Shown: piece by piece, positions 1 to 5,443 of the stretch | Numbering within the stretch: the first letter of the stretch is position 1 | Layout: each line of letters starts with the position of its first letter | Assembly (NCBI GenBank): GCA_002335845.1 | Contig: DDCV01000123.1 | Span: 1-7,581, forward strand | Direction: 5' to 3' | Length of the DNA: 7,581 nt | Source of the DNA: Rickettsiales bacterium UBA1997 | Lineage (GTDB): Bacteria; Pseudomonadota; Alphaproteobacteria; Rickettsiales; UBA1997 | Position numbers and translations under genes: made by a program | Notes under the pieces: generated by a model | The model's input: the letters and a program-made list of their open reading frames with translations, nothing else | Told to the model about the DNA's origin: nothing | Databases searched by the model: none

Positions 1-749
1 CCATAACCTTCTTTTTCGTTCATAGGAGAATGATGCTTAACGCCACTAAAATGAGATCTATGATAGAAATCCATGTCAATTTCTGATTTAATATACTCAC
101 AAGCTTTGAATGTGGCATGATTTATCATATTTAAACCATGAGCGTCAGCAGTATTATATTTAAACTTCAGAATATAGTTATCTGCCACGATTGTATGTTC
201 AATACTAAGTAAAGTTGTGTGCCTACTGTCTTCTTCGGCTATTTTCTTAATTTTATCATAATTTTTTTCAACAAAATCATGAATCTTCATATATTCCTCC
301 TCATCCTTAAATGGAAACATAGGACTTATATGTATTACATTCGATATAATTTCAGTTTTAATTGGATCTGAGAATTTTAGAAGCTTTGCCCCGAAATCAT
401 AGGTTGAGATTAAGGCTCCCTCTGTTGTTGCTAAGGGAACGTAGAAATCACCTGATGCATTCTTTCCGTCTATTGATAAAGGGCCGATAAGACCAATAGG
501 AACTTGAGCTAATCCGATATAATTTTCTATGTTGCCTTTTAATTGATCAGGGGGGTATGATAAGGTGTTGATGTGCTTTAAGTCCAGGCCTAGCAGATCG
601 TTTAAGTGCGACACTTTCTTAGAAACTTGTTCTTGCATATAATCTTTTCTGATTTTTTGCAATTCAACAGAATTTGGGGATGAATCTCTAACTACTTTTT
701 TTTGCCCGATTTTCTTTGAAAACGAGGTTGCTATTTTATCGTAAAACAT
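1..749 (-). CDS. HMG-CoA reductase-family protein (N-terminal 249 residues, 3' end cut by window edge)
   Basis: HMG-CoA reductase makes mevalonate from HMG-CoA with NAD(P)H, the committing step of the mevalonate route to isoprenoids. The frame is open from ATG 749 to the window edge. Visible family motifs are ENYIG (75-79), VPIGLIGPL (83-91), ATTEGAL (107-113, E110 matching the catalytic glutamate) and TADAHGLNM (200-208, the TGDAxGxNM cofactor motif). SGVKHHS (235-241) lies where SGDKKxS normally sits: K238 fits the catalytic lysine, but the flanking Asp and second Lys are Val and His. Family members usually run to about 400 residues, so roughly 150 are missing, including the catalytic histidine region. 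I chose ATG 749 because AGGG lies 4 bases upstream; an in-frame ATG at 764 would add five residues but has no Shine-Dalgarno. The gene diverges from the sensor kinase. The family call is firm, but true HMGR activity is less sure given the motif changes. Confidence 0.85.
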   Translation of the reverse strand, partial: MFYDKIATSFSKKIGQKKVVRDSSPNSVELQKIRKDYMQEQVSKKVSHLNDLLGLDLKHINTLSYPPDQLKGNIENYIGLAQVPIGLIGPLSIDGKNASGDFYVPLATTEGALISTYDFGAKLLKFSDPIKTEIISNVIHISPMFPFKDEEEYMKIHDFVEKNYDKIKKIAEEDSRHTTLLSIEHTIVADNYILKFKYNTADAHGLNMINHATFKACEYIKSEIDMDFYHRSHFSGVKHHSPMNEKEGY

Positions 750-819
750 AAAACCCTGGATCATTTAATTAATAATCTTTATACTATCATCATCATAATG
801 TATATTTCAATTTTAAAGT

Positions 820-845
820 TCACAATAGCCGATCATTGATTGTGA
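820..845. promoter_or_regulatory. Inverted repeat, candidate operator between divergent genes
   Basis: TCACAAT (820-826) and ATTGTGA (839-845) are perfect 7-base inverted arms separated by 12 bases, with GATC at the exact centre. The element ends 12 bases upstream of the -35 box of the kinase promoter and lies about 70 bases upstream of the divergent reductase start. It could therefore be a regulator-binding site for either gene. The regulator is unknown. The arms are in the opposite order to a CRP site (TGTGA-N6-TCACA), so CRP is not suggested. Confidence 0.3.
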
Positions 846-857
846 GCCCTTATTGTC

Positions 858-886
858 TTGACGTCAACGATAAAAAGTTGTATAAT
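858..886 (+). promoter_or_regulatory. Sigma-70 type promoter of the hybrid sensor kinase gene
   Basis: A TTGACG -35 box (858-863), a 17-base spacer and a perfect TATAAT -10 box (881-886) stand 34 bases before the ATG at 920. The expected transcript start near 893 gives a very short leader of about 27 bases. The -35 box is half of a perfect 10-base palindrome, TTGACGTCAA (858-867), where a bound repressor could block RNA polymerase. The leader has no Shine-Dalgarno motif. Confidence 0.8.
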
Positions 887-919
887 TAATAATGACATTC
901 ATGTATTAGTAAAAATATT

Positions 920-3892
920 ATGACATATTTAAGCTTTTTTTTATTTATTATATTTGTGTCGTACGCCTTGGTGTCGACAAGTATTCTATATAAAAATTAT
1001 AAGAAACCTATAATTATCGTTGGTACCATAATGGGTTATTTTATATCCCTTTGGTCTCTCGGACTCTTGCTGACGATAAACGCTAAAGATGCTGAAACCG
1101 CTATGTTTTGGGGAATGATGCATAATAGGACAGCAATCTTTATTGCCCCTCTTTTTATTCATTTTGTTTATCTATTTTTAGATCAAAAATCATTTATAAT
1201 CAAAGCTAGTTATACGATAGCAAGTGTGTTTTTTGGAATAACTTTCCTATTCCCTGATCATTTCATACCAAAAGTTCAGGCAATTTCTTCTTTTGACTAC
1301 TATGTAAAGGGCGGAGCTTTATTTATGGTTTTCTTTGCTCTATACAACATTTTTTCAATGATAGGCTGTGGCAAGCTATTTTTAGCTTTAAAGACTGCTG
1401 ACAAAGTCAAAAGAAAACAAATATTCTACATCCTATTCGGATTCTTAGCAGGTCTATTGGGTGGCGGAACAACCTTCCCACTAACTTTTGAAATTAACAT
1501 TTTCCCATTTGGAGTTGCTTTGGTTATTTTGTATCAAATATCCATATTCTATGTGATTTTGATACATAATATAACTGATGTTTCTGTTGTAGTTAGGGAG
1601 GGGATCACGAAGTTACTATCTATCCTTTTACTGTTGATGGCTTATTATGGATTATTTCACGGATATAAATCCTTAGTAAACGACATTGATATTTCAATAT
1701 TTTCACTATTTAACGTGATATATTTGATATTTGCCTGTGAATCATATAGATGCCTTAATCTGAAATTGGGTAACCTTTCAAAACAAATAATTAAAAGGCC
1801 TTATGATTACGATAAAGTAATAGCGGTTATTTCTAGAAAATTAAATGGTGCATCAACTATTGACCAATCAATCAAAACCTTAAAAAGCATTTTTCATAGA
1901 GATATTAAGTTAAATGTGAATTCCATTTATGTATCTCAAAAATTCTTTAGTAAGAATCAAAACATCAACTCCTTAATTGAATTTGACTCAAACTATAAAA
2001 AAGGAAAAGCAAAGAAAATACTAACCAATCGAGACAGATTATTTGATTCTATATCCAAAAGAGGTTCATTCATTGAATATGATAATGTAGGAAAAAGAAT
2101 GCAACTGGAACTAGATAAAAAAGAAAGCCACGCCTGTATTCCTTTTGTAAGCAGAAATGATATTTTGGGATTAATATTTATAAGTGGTAGATCAGAAAAA
2201 GGACATTTTAATTCTGATGATATTTTGTTATTCAATAACCTTTCTACTAAATTTGGTCTCATACTAGACAGGATTAAAGCTTATAAAAAAGTATCTGACC
2301 AAAAAGAGAGTTTTCTTGAAGAAAAAATTACACTAGCAAGATCACTAGCTGGATCAATTGCTCATGAGGTTAGAAACCCCCTTAATGCATTATCAAGGAT
2401 ATCTTCTCAAATAGAGAAGAACGCAAAAAAACTAGCTTCTAGTAATCTTGAGGATGGTAAAAAAGAGCTTGCAGAATTGACATCTCTGGCCTCCAAGTCA
2501 ATCAATAGAACCAACCAAATTATAGATATTACCTTAGGTGACTTGAGGGGTGATAAAATTGATAAATCAAAGTTTGCCTTACTTTCATCAAATGAAGCGG
2601 TCAAAAATGCTCTAGATGAATATAGCTATGAAGATGAGCAAGAAAAATCGAGGGTTGTTTTTGAAAAAAGAGAAGATTTTGAATTCAAGGGTGACGAAAC
2701 TATGTTTGTTTATGTAGTTTTTAATTTAGTAAAAAATGCCCTCTACTATCTGAAGGAATACCCTAGCTCACAAATAACCATCAGTAGCATTCTTTCAGAA
2801 AGTGAAGATAGCTATAATCAAATTATCATCAAGGATACAGGACCAGGAATTCCAAAAAATAAGCTAGAATCAATTTTTGATAGTTTTGTAACATCAGGAA
2901 AAGCAGGAGGAACTGGCCTTGGTTTACCATTTTGTCGAAGAGTAATGGATTCGTTTGGAGGAAAAATAAAATGCGAATCAGAGACGAATGAATATACAAA
3001 ATTTATTTTATCCTTCCCTAAGATGACCGCAGAAGAGGCAGATGCTATTAAATATAAGCAAGAAGAAGTTGGAGGATCTATAAAGTTAATGCTAGTTGAT
3101 GATCAGGAATTTATTTTAGAAGCGGTTGAAAGATCTATAAACAATCACATCAAGGATATTACTATCAATAAAGTACGTGATGGTCAGCAGGCTCTTGAGG
3201 CCATAGAGAGAGGAGAAAATTATGACTTAATATTAATGGATATTGAGATGCCAATAATGAATGGAACGGAGGCTTCTAAGGCAATTAGGGTTATTGATAG
3301 GAAAGTTCCAATATTAGCCTACACGTCGTCCTTAGGGGCTAAAGAAAGAGCTTTATCGGCTGGCATGAATGAGTATATATCAAAATCACAAACAATAGAA
3401 GTTTTGATACGAAATATATGTAAATGGAATTTAATTAAATACATACCAAATATTAAAGAATTAGAAACTTCAAACCAAAAAACGAAGAGGATCTTGCTGG
3501 CTGACGATCAAGGTGTAAATCGATTAATGTTAAAAAGAGTATTAACAGACAATGGTTTTGAAGTTGATTGTGCTGAGGATGGTAAGGAGTTAATGGATAA
3601 GTATATTGATCAAATTAAAAATAATACAAAATACGATGCCATAATTGCTGACGTATTTATGCCAACCATGACGGGAACTCAGGCCACTAAGGAAATATTA
3701 AAATATAACAAGAAAAATAAGGTTGAACATCCAGCACCGATTATTGCATATACAGGTAATTCCGGAAAAGAAGACATTCACAAATACTTAAACTCAGGAA
3801 TGAATGATTATATCGTCAAGACTGATCATGATGACGTTCATCTGGTGAGGTTAATTAATTTCTGGATATATCATAGCCAACTATCCCTTTAA
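920..3892 (+). CDS. Membrane-bound hybrid sensor histidine kinase with two receiver domains (CqsS/LqsS-like)
   Basis: This is an inner-membrane sensor that should autophosphorylate on histidine and relay the phosphate to its own receivers. Residues 1-220 form a multi-pass sensor resembling the histidine-kinase N-terminal 7TM module, with helices near 3-25, 31-52, 71-88, 93-112, 133-156, 167-183 and 194-216; two more hydrophobic segments lie at 231-250 and 258-276. Residues about 295-455 look GAF-like. The H-box AHEVRNPL carries H482. The HATPase domain shows the N-box NLVKNAL (N606), DTGPGI (639-644) and GGTGLGL (663-669). Receiver 1 (about 721-835) has D727/D728, phospho-acceptor D774, T802 and K822. 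Receiver 2 (about 856-985) has D862/D863, D911, T945 and K967. All key residues are present. The H-box and N-box wording (NLVKNALYYL) recalls CqsS of Vibrio and LqsS of Legionella, quorum-sensing kinases for alpha-hydroxyketones. The ligand, HPt partner and output are not visible. No clear Shine-Dalgarno precedes the ATG. Confidence 0.93.
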   Translation: MTYLSFFLFIIFVSYALVSTSILYKNYKKPIIIVGTIMGYFISLWSLGLLLTINAKDAETAMFWGMMHNRTAIFIAPLFIHFVYLFLDQKSFIIKASYTIASVFFGITFLFPDHFIPKVQAISSFDYYVKGGALFMVFFALYNIFSMIGCGKLFLALKTADKVKRKQIFYILFGFLAGLLGGGTTFPLTFEINIFPFGVALVILYQISIFYVILIHNITDVSVVVREGITKLLSILLLLMAYYGLFHGYKSLVNDIDISIFSLFNVIYLIFACESYRCLNLKLGNLSKQIIKRPYDYDKVIAVISRKLNGASTIDQSIKTLKSIFHRDIKLNVNSIYVSQKFFSKNQNINSLIEFDSNYKKGKAKKILTNRDRLFDSISKRGSFIEYDNVGKRMQLELDKKESHACIPFVSRNDILGLIFISGRSEKGHFNSDDILLFNNLSTKFGLILDRIKAYKKVSDQKESFLEEKITLARSLAGSIAHEVRNPLNALSRISSQIEKNAKKLASSNLEDGKKELAELTSLASKSINRTNQIIDITLGDLRGDKIDKSKFALLSSNEAVKNALDEYSYEDEQEKSRVVFEKREDFEFKGDETMFVYVVFNLVKNALYYLKEYPSSQITISSILSESEDSYNQIIIKDTGPGIPKNKLESIFDSFVTSGKAGGTGLGLPFCRRVMDSFGGKIKCESETNEYTKFILSFPKMTAEEADAIKYKQEEVGGSIKLMLVDDQEFILEAVERSINNHIKDITINKVRDGQQALEAIERGENYDLILMDIEMPIMNGTEASKAIRVIDRKVPILAYTSSLGAKERALSAGMNEYISKSQTIEVLIRNICKWNLIKYIPNIKELETSNQKTKRILLADDQGVNRLMLKRVLTDNGFEVDCAEDGKELMDKYIDQIKNNTKYDAIIADVFMPTMTGTQATKEILKYNKKNKVEHPAPIIAYTGNSGKEDIHKYLNSGMNDYIVKTDHDDVHLVRLINFWIYHSQLSL

Positions 3893-3947
3893 ATAAAAGA
3901 GGCTATAAAATAACAATCGTGGAATATTGTATATATCTAATGTTGTT

Positions 3948-3990
3948 AGTTCGCAAAATTTTTTGCCTACCAAAAAACACATCGCGAACT
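3948..3990. other. Two-tier hairpin downstream of the kinase gene
   Basis: The outer stem is AGTTCGC (3948-3954) with GCGAACT (3984-3990). The inner stem is TTTTTTG (3959-3965) with CAAAAAA (3971-3977), closing a 5-base loop; an asymmetric internal loop of 4 and 6 bases separates the stems. It starts 56 bases after the kinase stop. There is no proper T-tract after it, so it is not a classic intrinsic terminator. It could stabilise the mRNA 3' end, assist termination, or be part of a small RNA. Confidence 0.45.
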
Positions 3991-4046
3991 TTCGTGACCT
4001 CTTGTTAACCCACTTGAAGCCTTATAAATATTGGCTCCACAAAACA

Positions 4047-4083
4047 GAGTGAGGGTTCGCACGGAGCCCCATTCGCTCCACCA
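4047..4083 (+). other. tRNA/tmRNA 3'-end-like element (GGGTTCG ... CTCCACCA)
   Basis: GGGTTCG (4053-4059) is followed 17 bases later by CTCCACCA (4076-4083), resembling a T-arm plus an acceptor end with encoded CCA. GAGTGA (4047-4052) can pair with TCGCTC (4073-4078) with one G-T wobble, and GGG (4053-4055) with CCC (4068-4070), giving a hairpin just before the ACCA. GGCTCC (4033-4038) can alternatively pair with GGAGCC (4063-4068). No complete tRNA fits: the T-arm geometry is wrong and no D- or anticodon-arm is seen upstream. It may be a decayed RNA-gene end, a remnant of an integration site, or chance. Confidence 0.25.
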
Positions 4084-4136
4084 AATTCAAATAGACAAAC
4101 CATCTCTCCTTTATTTTTCTGTTATTTTAAAACCAA

Positions 4137-4163
4137 CCTCCTAAGCCCAGTACAGGAGGGCTT
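4137..4163. other. Overlapping, mutually exclusive inverted repeats
   Basis: CCTCCT (4137-4142) can pair with AGGAGG (4154-4159), and the adjacent AAGCCC (4143-4148) can pair with GGGCTT (4158-4163). The two stems interleave and share bases, so only one can form fully at a time. No T-tract follows. The GC-rich arms stand out from the AT-rich surroundings. Confidence 0.4.
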
Positions 4164-4185
4164 CTGGCAATTCACATTTCCAAAA

Positions 4186-4271
4186 CAACAGGTCACAGCA
4201 ACTAACAAAATTTACCAATTTTTACTAAAATCAGGGTAAAATTCTCTCTCTTTCTCTAGCCAACAGGTCAC
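4186..4271 (+). repeat. 11-base direct repeat pair CAACAGGTCAC
   Basis: The same 11 bases occur at 4186-4196 and 4261-4271, exactly 75 bases apart. The second copy opens the larger dispersed repeat that follows. The complement ACCTGTTG recurs at 4386-4393, so 4261-4268 and 4386-4393 could also close a long stem around the repeat. In AT-rich sequence an exact 11-base match at this distance is unlikely to be chance but is not proof of function. Confidence 0.45.
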
Positions 4272-4327
4272 GCTCGTTTTTGGACCTATTCGGTAAATAC
4301 TGGCTTTGCAGGATTTTGGTCAAACTT
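4262..4327 (+). repeat. Dispersed repeat, copy A
   Basis: This aligns with 5362-5428 in the same orientation over about 67 bases with small gaps. The alignment opens with AACAGGT in A and AATAGGT in B, shares TTTTTGGA (4277-4284 and 5378-5385), and ends in an exact 16-base core AGGATTTTGGTCAAAC (4310-4325 and 5412-5427). Copy A has no strong terminator stem. With copy B it brackets the two small plus-strand genes. An open frame crosses it but is unlikely to be translated. Confidence 0.6.
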
Positions 4328-4431
4328 CTTCGATCGGGTAGCGAATGTATTTTTGGTGGTTTCTTCAAACTTTTTTATCGTAATTACCTGTTGAGTATTT
4401 CTAAACTTATGGTAATTTTTAATCTTAAAAA

Positions 4432-4443
4432 CCAATTAATTGG
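4432..4443. promoter_or_regulatory. 12-base perfect palindrome before the small-protein gene
   Basis: CCAATTAATTGG is a perfect palindrome ending 10 bases before the ATG at 4454. It occupies the place where a ribosome-binding site would normally lie and could act as an operator. No clear promoter or Shine-Dalgarno is visible nearby; TTGAGT at 4392-4397 is only a weak -35 candidate. Confidence 0.25.
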
Positions 4444-4453
4444 CTTAAAAATA

Positions 4454-4777
4454 ATGAAAAAGATAAAAAATAACCAAGTTTCCAAAAGTAATACAATTGC
4501 AAAAGTTAGAGAATTAATAGATCATCTAACAGAGAAGGAGTTGATGATTGCCAATAAGCTAATAGTTGATAAATTGAAATTTTTGCAAAAATCAAAATCC
4601 CTACAAGCAATGTCTAATTTTTGCATTGGAGATACTGTATATTTTGAAAAAGATTATGAGATGGTAACTGGAATAGTAACAAAGCTAAATCAAAAAACAG
4701 TATCAATTGAAACTGAAGATGGAATTGGGTGGAATGTAGCCCCTAGTTTTTTGAAGAGATATGTTGATGTTAACTAA
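4454..4777 (+). CDS. Small hypothetical protein with C-terminal SH3/KOW-like domain (107 residues)
   Basis: I do not recognise a named gene. The N-terminal half (about 11-50) is charged and predicted helical, with LIDHLTEKELMIANKLI-like amphipathic character. The C-terminal part (about 54-104) follows the pattern F-x-x-GD-x-V-x-F ... G-x-V-x-x-LN-x-KTV ... W-x-V-x-P-x-x-L, a small beta-barrel seen at the end of several uncharacterised bacterial proteins and reminiscent of KOW/SH3-like folds that bind nucleic acid or protein. No signal peptide or membrane segment is visible, so it is probably cytoplasmic. The frame is open from 4280, but those 58 extra residues overlap the dispersed repeat and look non-coding. 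ATG 4454 starts a typical lysine-rich N-terminus, though without a Shine-Dalgarno. The lipoprotein gene follows 89 bases later. Confidence 0.7.
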   Translation: MKKIKNNQVSKSNTIAKVRELIDHLTEKELMIANKLIVDKLKFLQKSKSLQAMSNFCIGDTVYFEKDYEMVTGIVTKLNQKTVSIETEDGIGWNVAPSFLKRYVDVN

Positions 4778-4795
4778 GAATAGATATGTTAAAGT

Positions 4796-4820
4796 GGCTA
4801 CAAATAAAGTTTTTCTAGCC
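4796..4820 (+). terminator. Weak hairpin between the two small genes
   Basis: GGCTA (4796-4800) and TAGCC (4816-4820) can form a 5-base stem with a 15-base loop, followed by the T/A-rich TTAATTATT. The stem is short and the tail is not a clean T-run, so this is at best a weak terminator or pause site after the 107-residue gene. Confidence 0.25.
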
Positions 4821-4866
4821 TTAATTATTAATACGAACAATTTTTAACTTAACCAATAATTATCCA

Positions 4867-5355
4867 ATGAAATACGCAATTTTAACAATTATTTTAATTT
4901 GTACTAGCTGCTCAACTACGAATATTTCAAAATTTCCTAACTCCAAAAACAAGGAAGAGGCAGAAGTTTATATATACAGAACACCTAGCTTTGCCGCAGG
5001 TGGCTCCAAAGCAATATTCGGTGCAAATATAGAAAATTACGTAGTCTTAGGAAATGGAGATTATTCAAAATTAAGACTTAAATCAGGTCAGTACAATTTC
5101 TTTGTTAAGGATAAGCCATTTATGGATTTAATAAGTATCAAGGGCGATCCTTATTCTAAAGAAATTTCCTTAAGAAAGCGTGACAAGAAATGCCTGTCAA
5201 TTTATCCAAATAAGAAAAAAATAGTAACTGATGCTGTAATAGGTATACCTTCTACCTTGGGCTCTATATTTAAGTTAGAAGAAATTCAGTGCCCAAAACA
5301 GGAGGGAGTAATAGATGGCAAGCAATATAAATTACAATCTGTGCAATATGAATAA
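4867..5355 (+). CDS. Putative DUF2846-like lipoprotein (162 residues)
   Basis: The N-terminus has a short basic start, a hydrophobic run (residues 4-12) and the sequence ICTSC with C15 as the probable lipidated cysteine, followed by Ser/Thr and a polar linker. This is a lipoprotein signal, although Cys at -3 departs from the usual Leu. The mature part (about 30-130) resembles DUF2846 lipoproteins: AEVYIYRTPSF near the start, then a beta-rich region with NGDYSKLRLKSGQYNFFV, where a charged-polar turn and SGxY occupy the place of the family's PG-x-h. It should sit in the cell envelope, most likely the outer membrane facing the periplasm; its function is unknown. No Shine-Dalgarno precedes the ATG. 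It ends convergent with the ABC ATPase gene, with a shared terminator between them. Confidence 0.8.
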   Translation: MKYAILTIILICTSCSTTNISKFPNSKNKEEAEVYIYRTPSFAAGGSKAIFGANIENYVVLGNGDYSKLRLKSGQYNFFVKDKPFMDLISIKGDPYSKEISLRKRDKKCLSIYPNKKKIVTDAVIGIPSTLGSIFKLEEIQCPKQEGVIDGKQYKLQSVQYE

Positions 5356-5361
5356 TCTTGA

Positions 5362-5428
5362 AATAGGTCTCACACTATTTTTGGAATAGGCTTGGCAAAA
5401 ACTGACCTCAAAGGATTTTGGTCAAACC
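5362..5428 (+). repeat. Dispersed repeat, copy B
   Basis: Second copy of the element at 4262-4327, same orientation, starting 7 bases after the lipoprotein stop. It shares TTTTTGGA and the exact 16-base core AGGATTTTGGTCAAAC (5412-5427). Unlike copy A, it contains most of a strong hairpin that works as the terminator between the convergent genes, so the repeat may be a spreading 3'-end element. Confidence 0.6.
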
Positions 5429-5443
5429 TTTGACTATTTTTAT
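5403..5443. terminator. Bidirectional intrinsic terminator between convergent genes
   Basis: TCAAAGG (5408-5414) pairs with CCTTTGA (5427-5433) over a 12-base loop and is followed on the plus strand by CTATTTTTATTT, serving the lipoprotein gene. On the minus strand the same stem is followed by GGTCAGTTTTTGCC, serving the ABC ATPase gene whose stop is at 5444-5446. TGACC (5403-5407) can instead pair with GGTCA (5420-5424), inside the first hairpin's loop, which gives a competing or pseudoknot-like fold. Confidence 0.7.

Larger units (their letters stand above)
3893..4453. other. Long intergenic region without a supported gene
   Basis: The 561 bases between the kinase stop and the next credible start hold no convincing gene. 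The reading frame that is open from 4280 runs through a dispersed repeat, and its product there does not look like protein. The region does contain a hairpin at 3948-3990, a tRNA/tmRNA-3'-end-like element ending at 4083, overlapping inverted repeats at 4137-4163, two direct copies of CAACAGGTCAC, a CT-rich tract near 4244-4258 and a dispersed repeat from 4262. The density of structure suggests small RNAs, repeats or remnants of a mobile element rather than empty spacer. Confidence 0.6.

Noticed and set aside
765..840. Promoter for the divergent reductase gene
   Set aside because: Candidate boxes (TTGTGA with TACATT, TTGAAA with TATAAA) have poor match or wrong spacing, so none is called although a promoter must lie here or upstream.
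820..845. CRP-binding site
   Set aside because: The half-sites are TCACA then TGTGA with wide spacing, the reverse of TGTGA-N6-TCACA.
1993..2262. Antisense open frame (89 codons) within the sensor kinase
   Set aside because: It lies opposite a strongly supported kinase coding region, has no recognisable motifs, and is a compositional shadow.
2407..2604. Antisense open frame (65 codons) opposite the HisKA region
   Set aside because: Serine-rich, motif-free complement of a conserved kinase domain with no independent support.
3995..4083. A complete tRNA or tmRNA gene ending in CCA
   Set aside because: No cloverleaf can be drawn: the T-arm does not have 5-7-5 geometry, no acceptor 5' strand matching TCGCTCC is present, and no D- or anticodon-arm is seen.
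4280..4453. 58-codon N-terminal extension of the 107-residue protein
   Set aside because: It overlaps the dispersed repeat, encodes an implausible Phe/Leu/Arg-rich stretch, and a typical Lys-rich start follows at 4454.
3893..5443. CRISPR array or insertion sequence
   Set aside because: The repeats are two or three in number and not regularly spaced, and no transposase, integrase or clear terminal inverted repeats are present.
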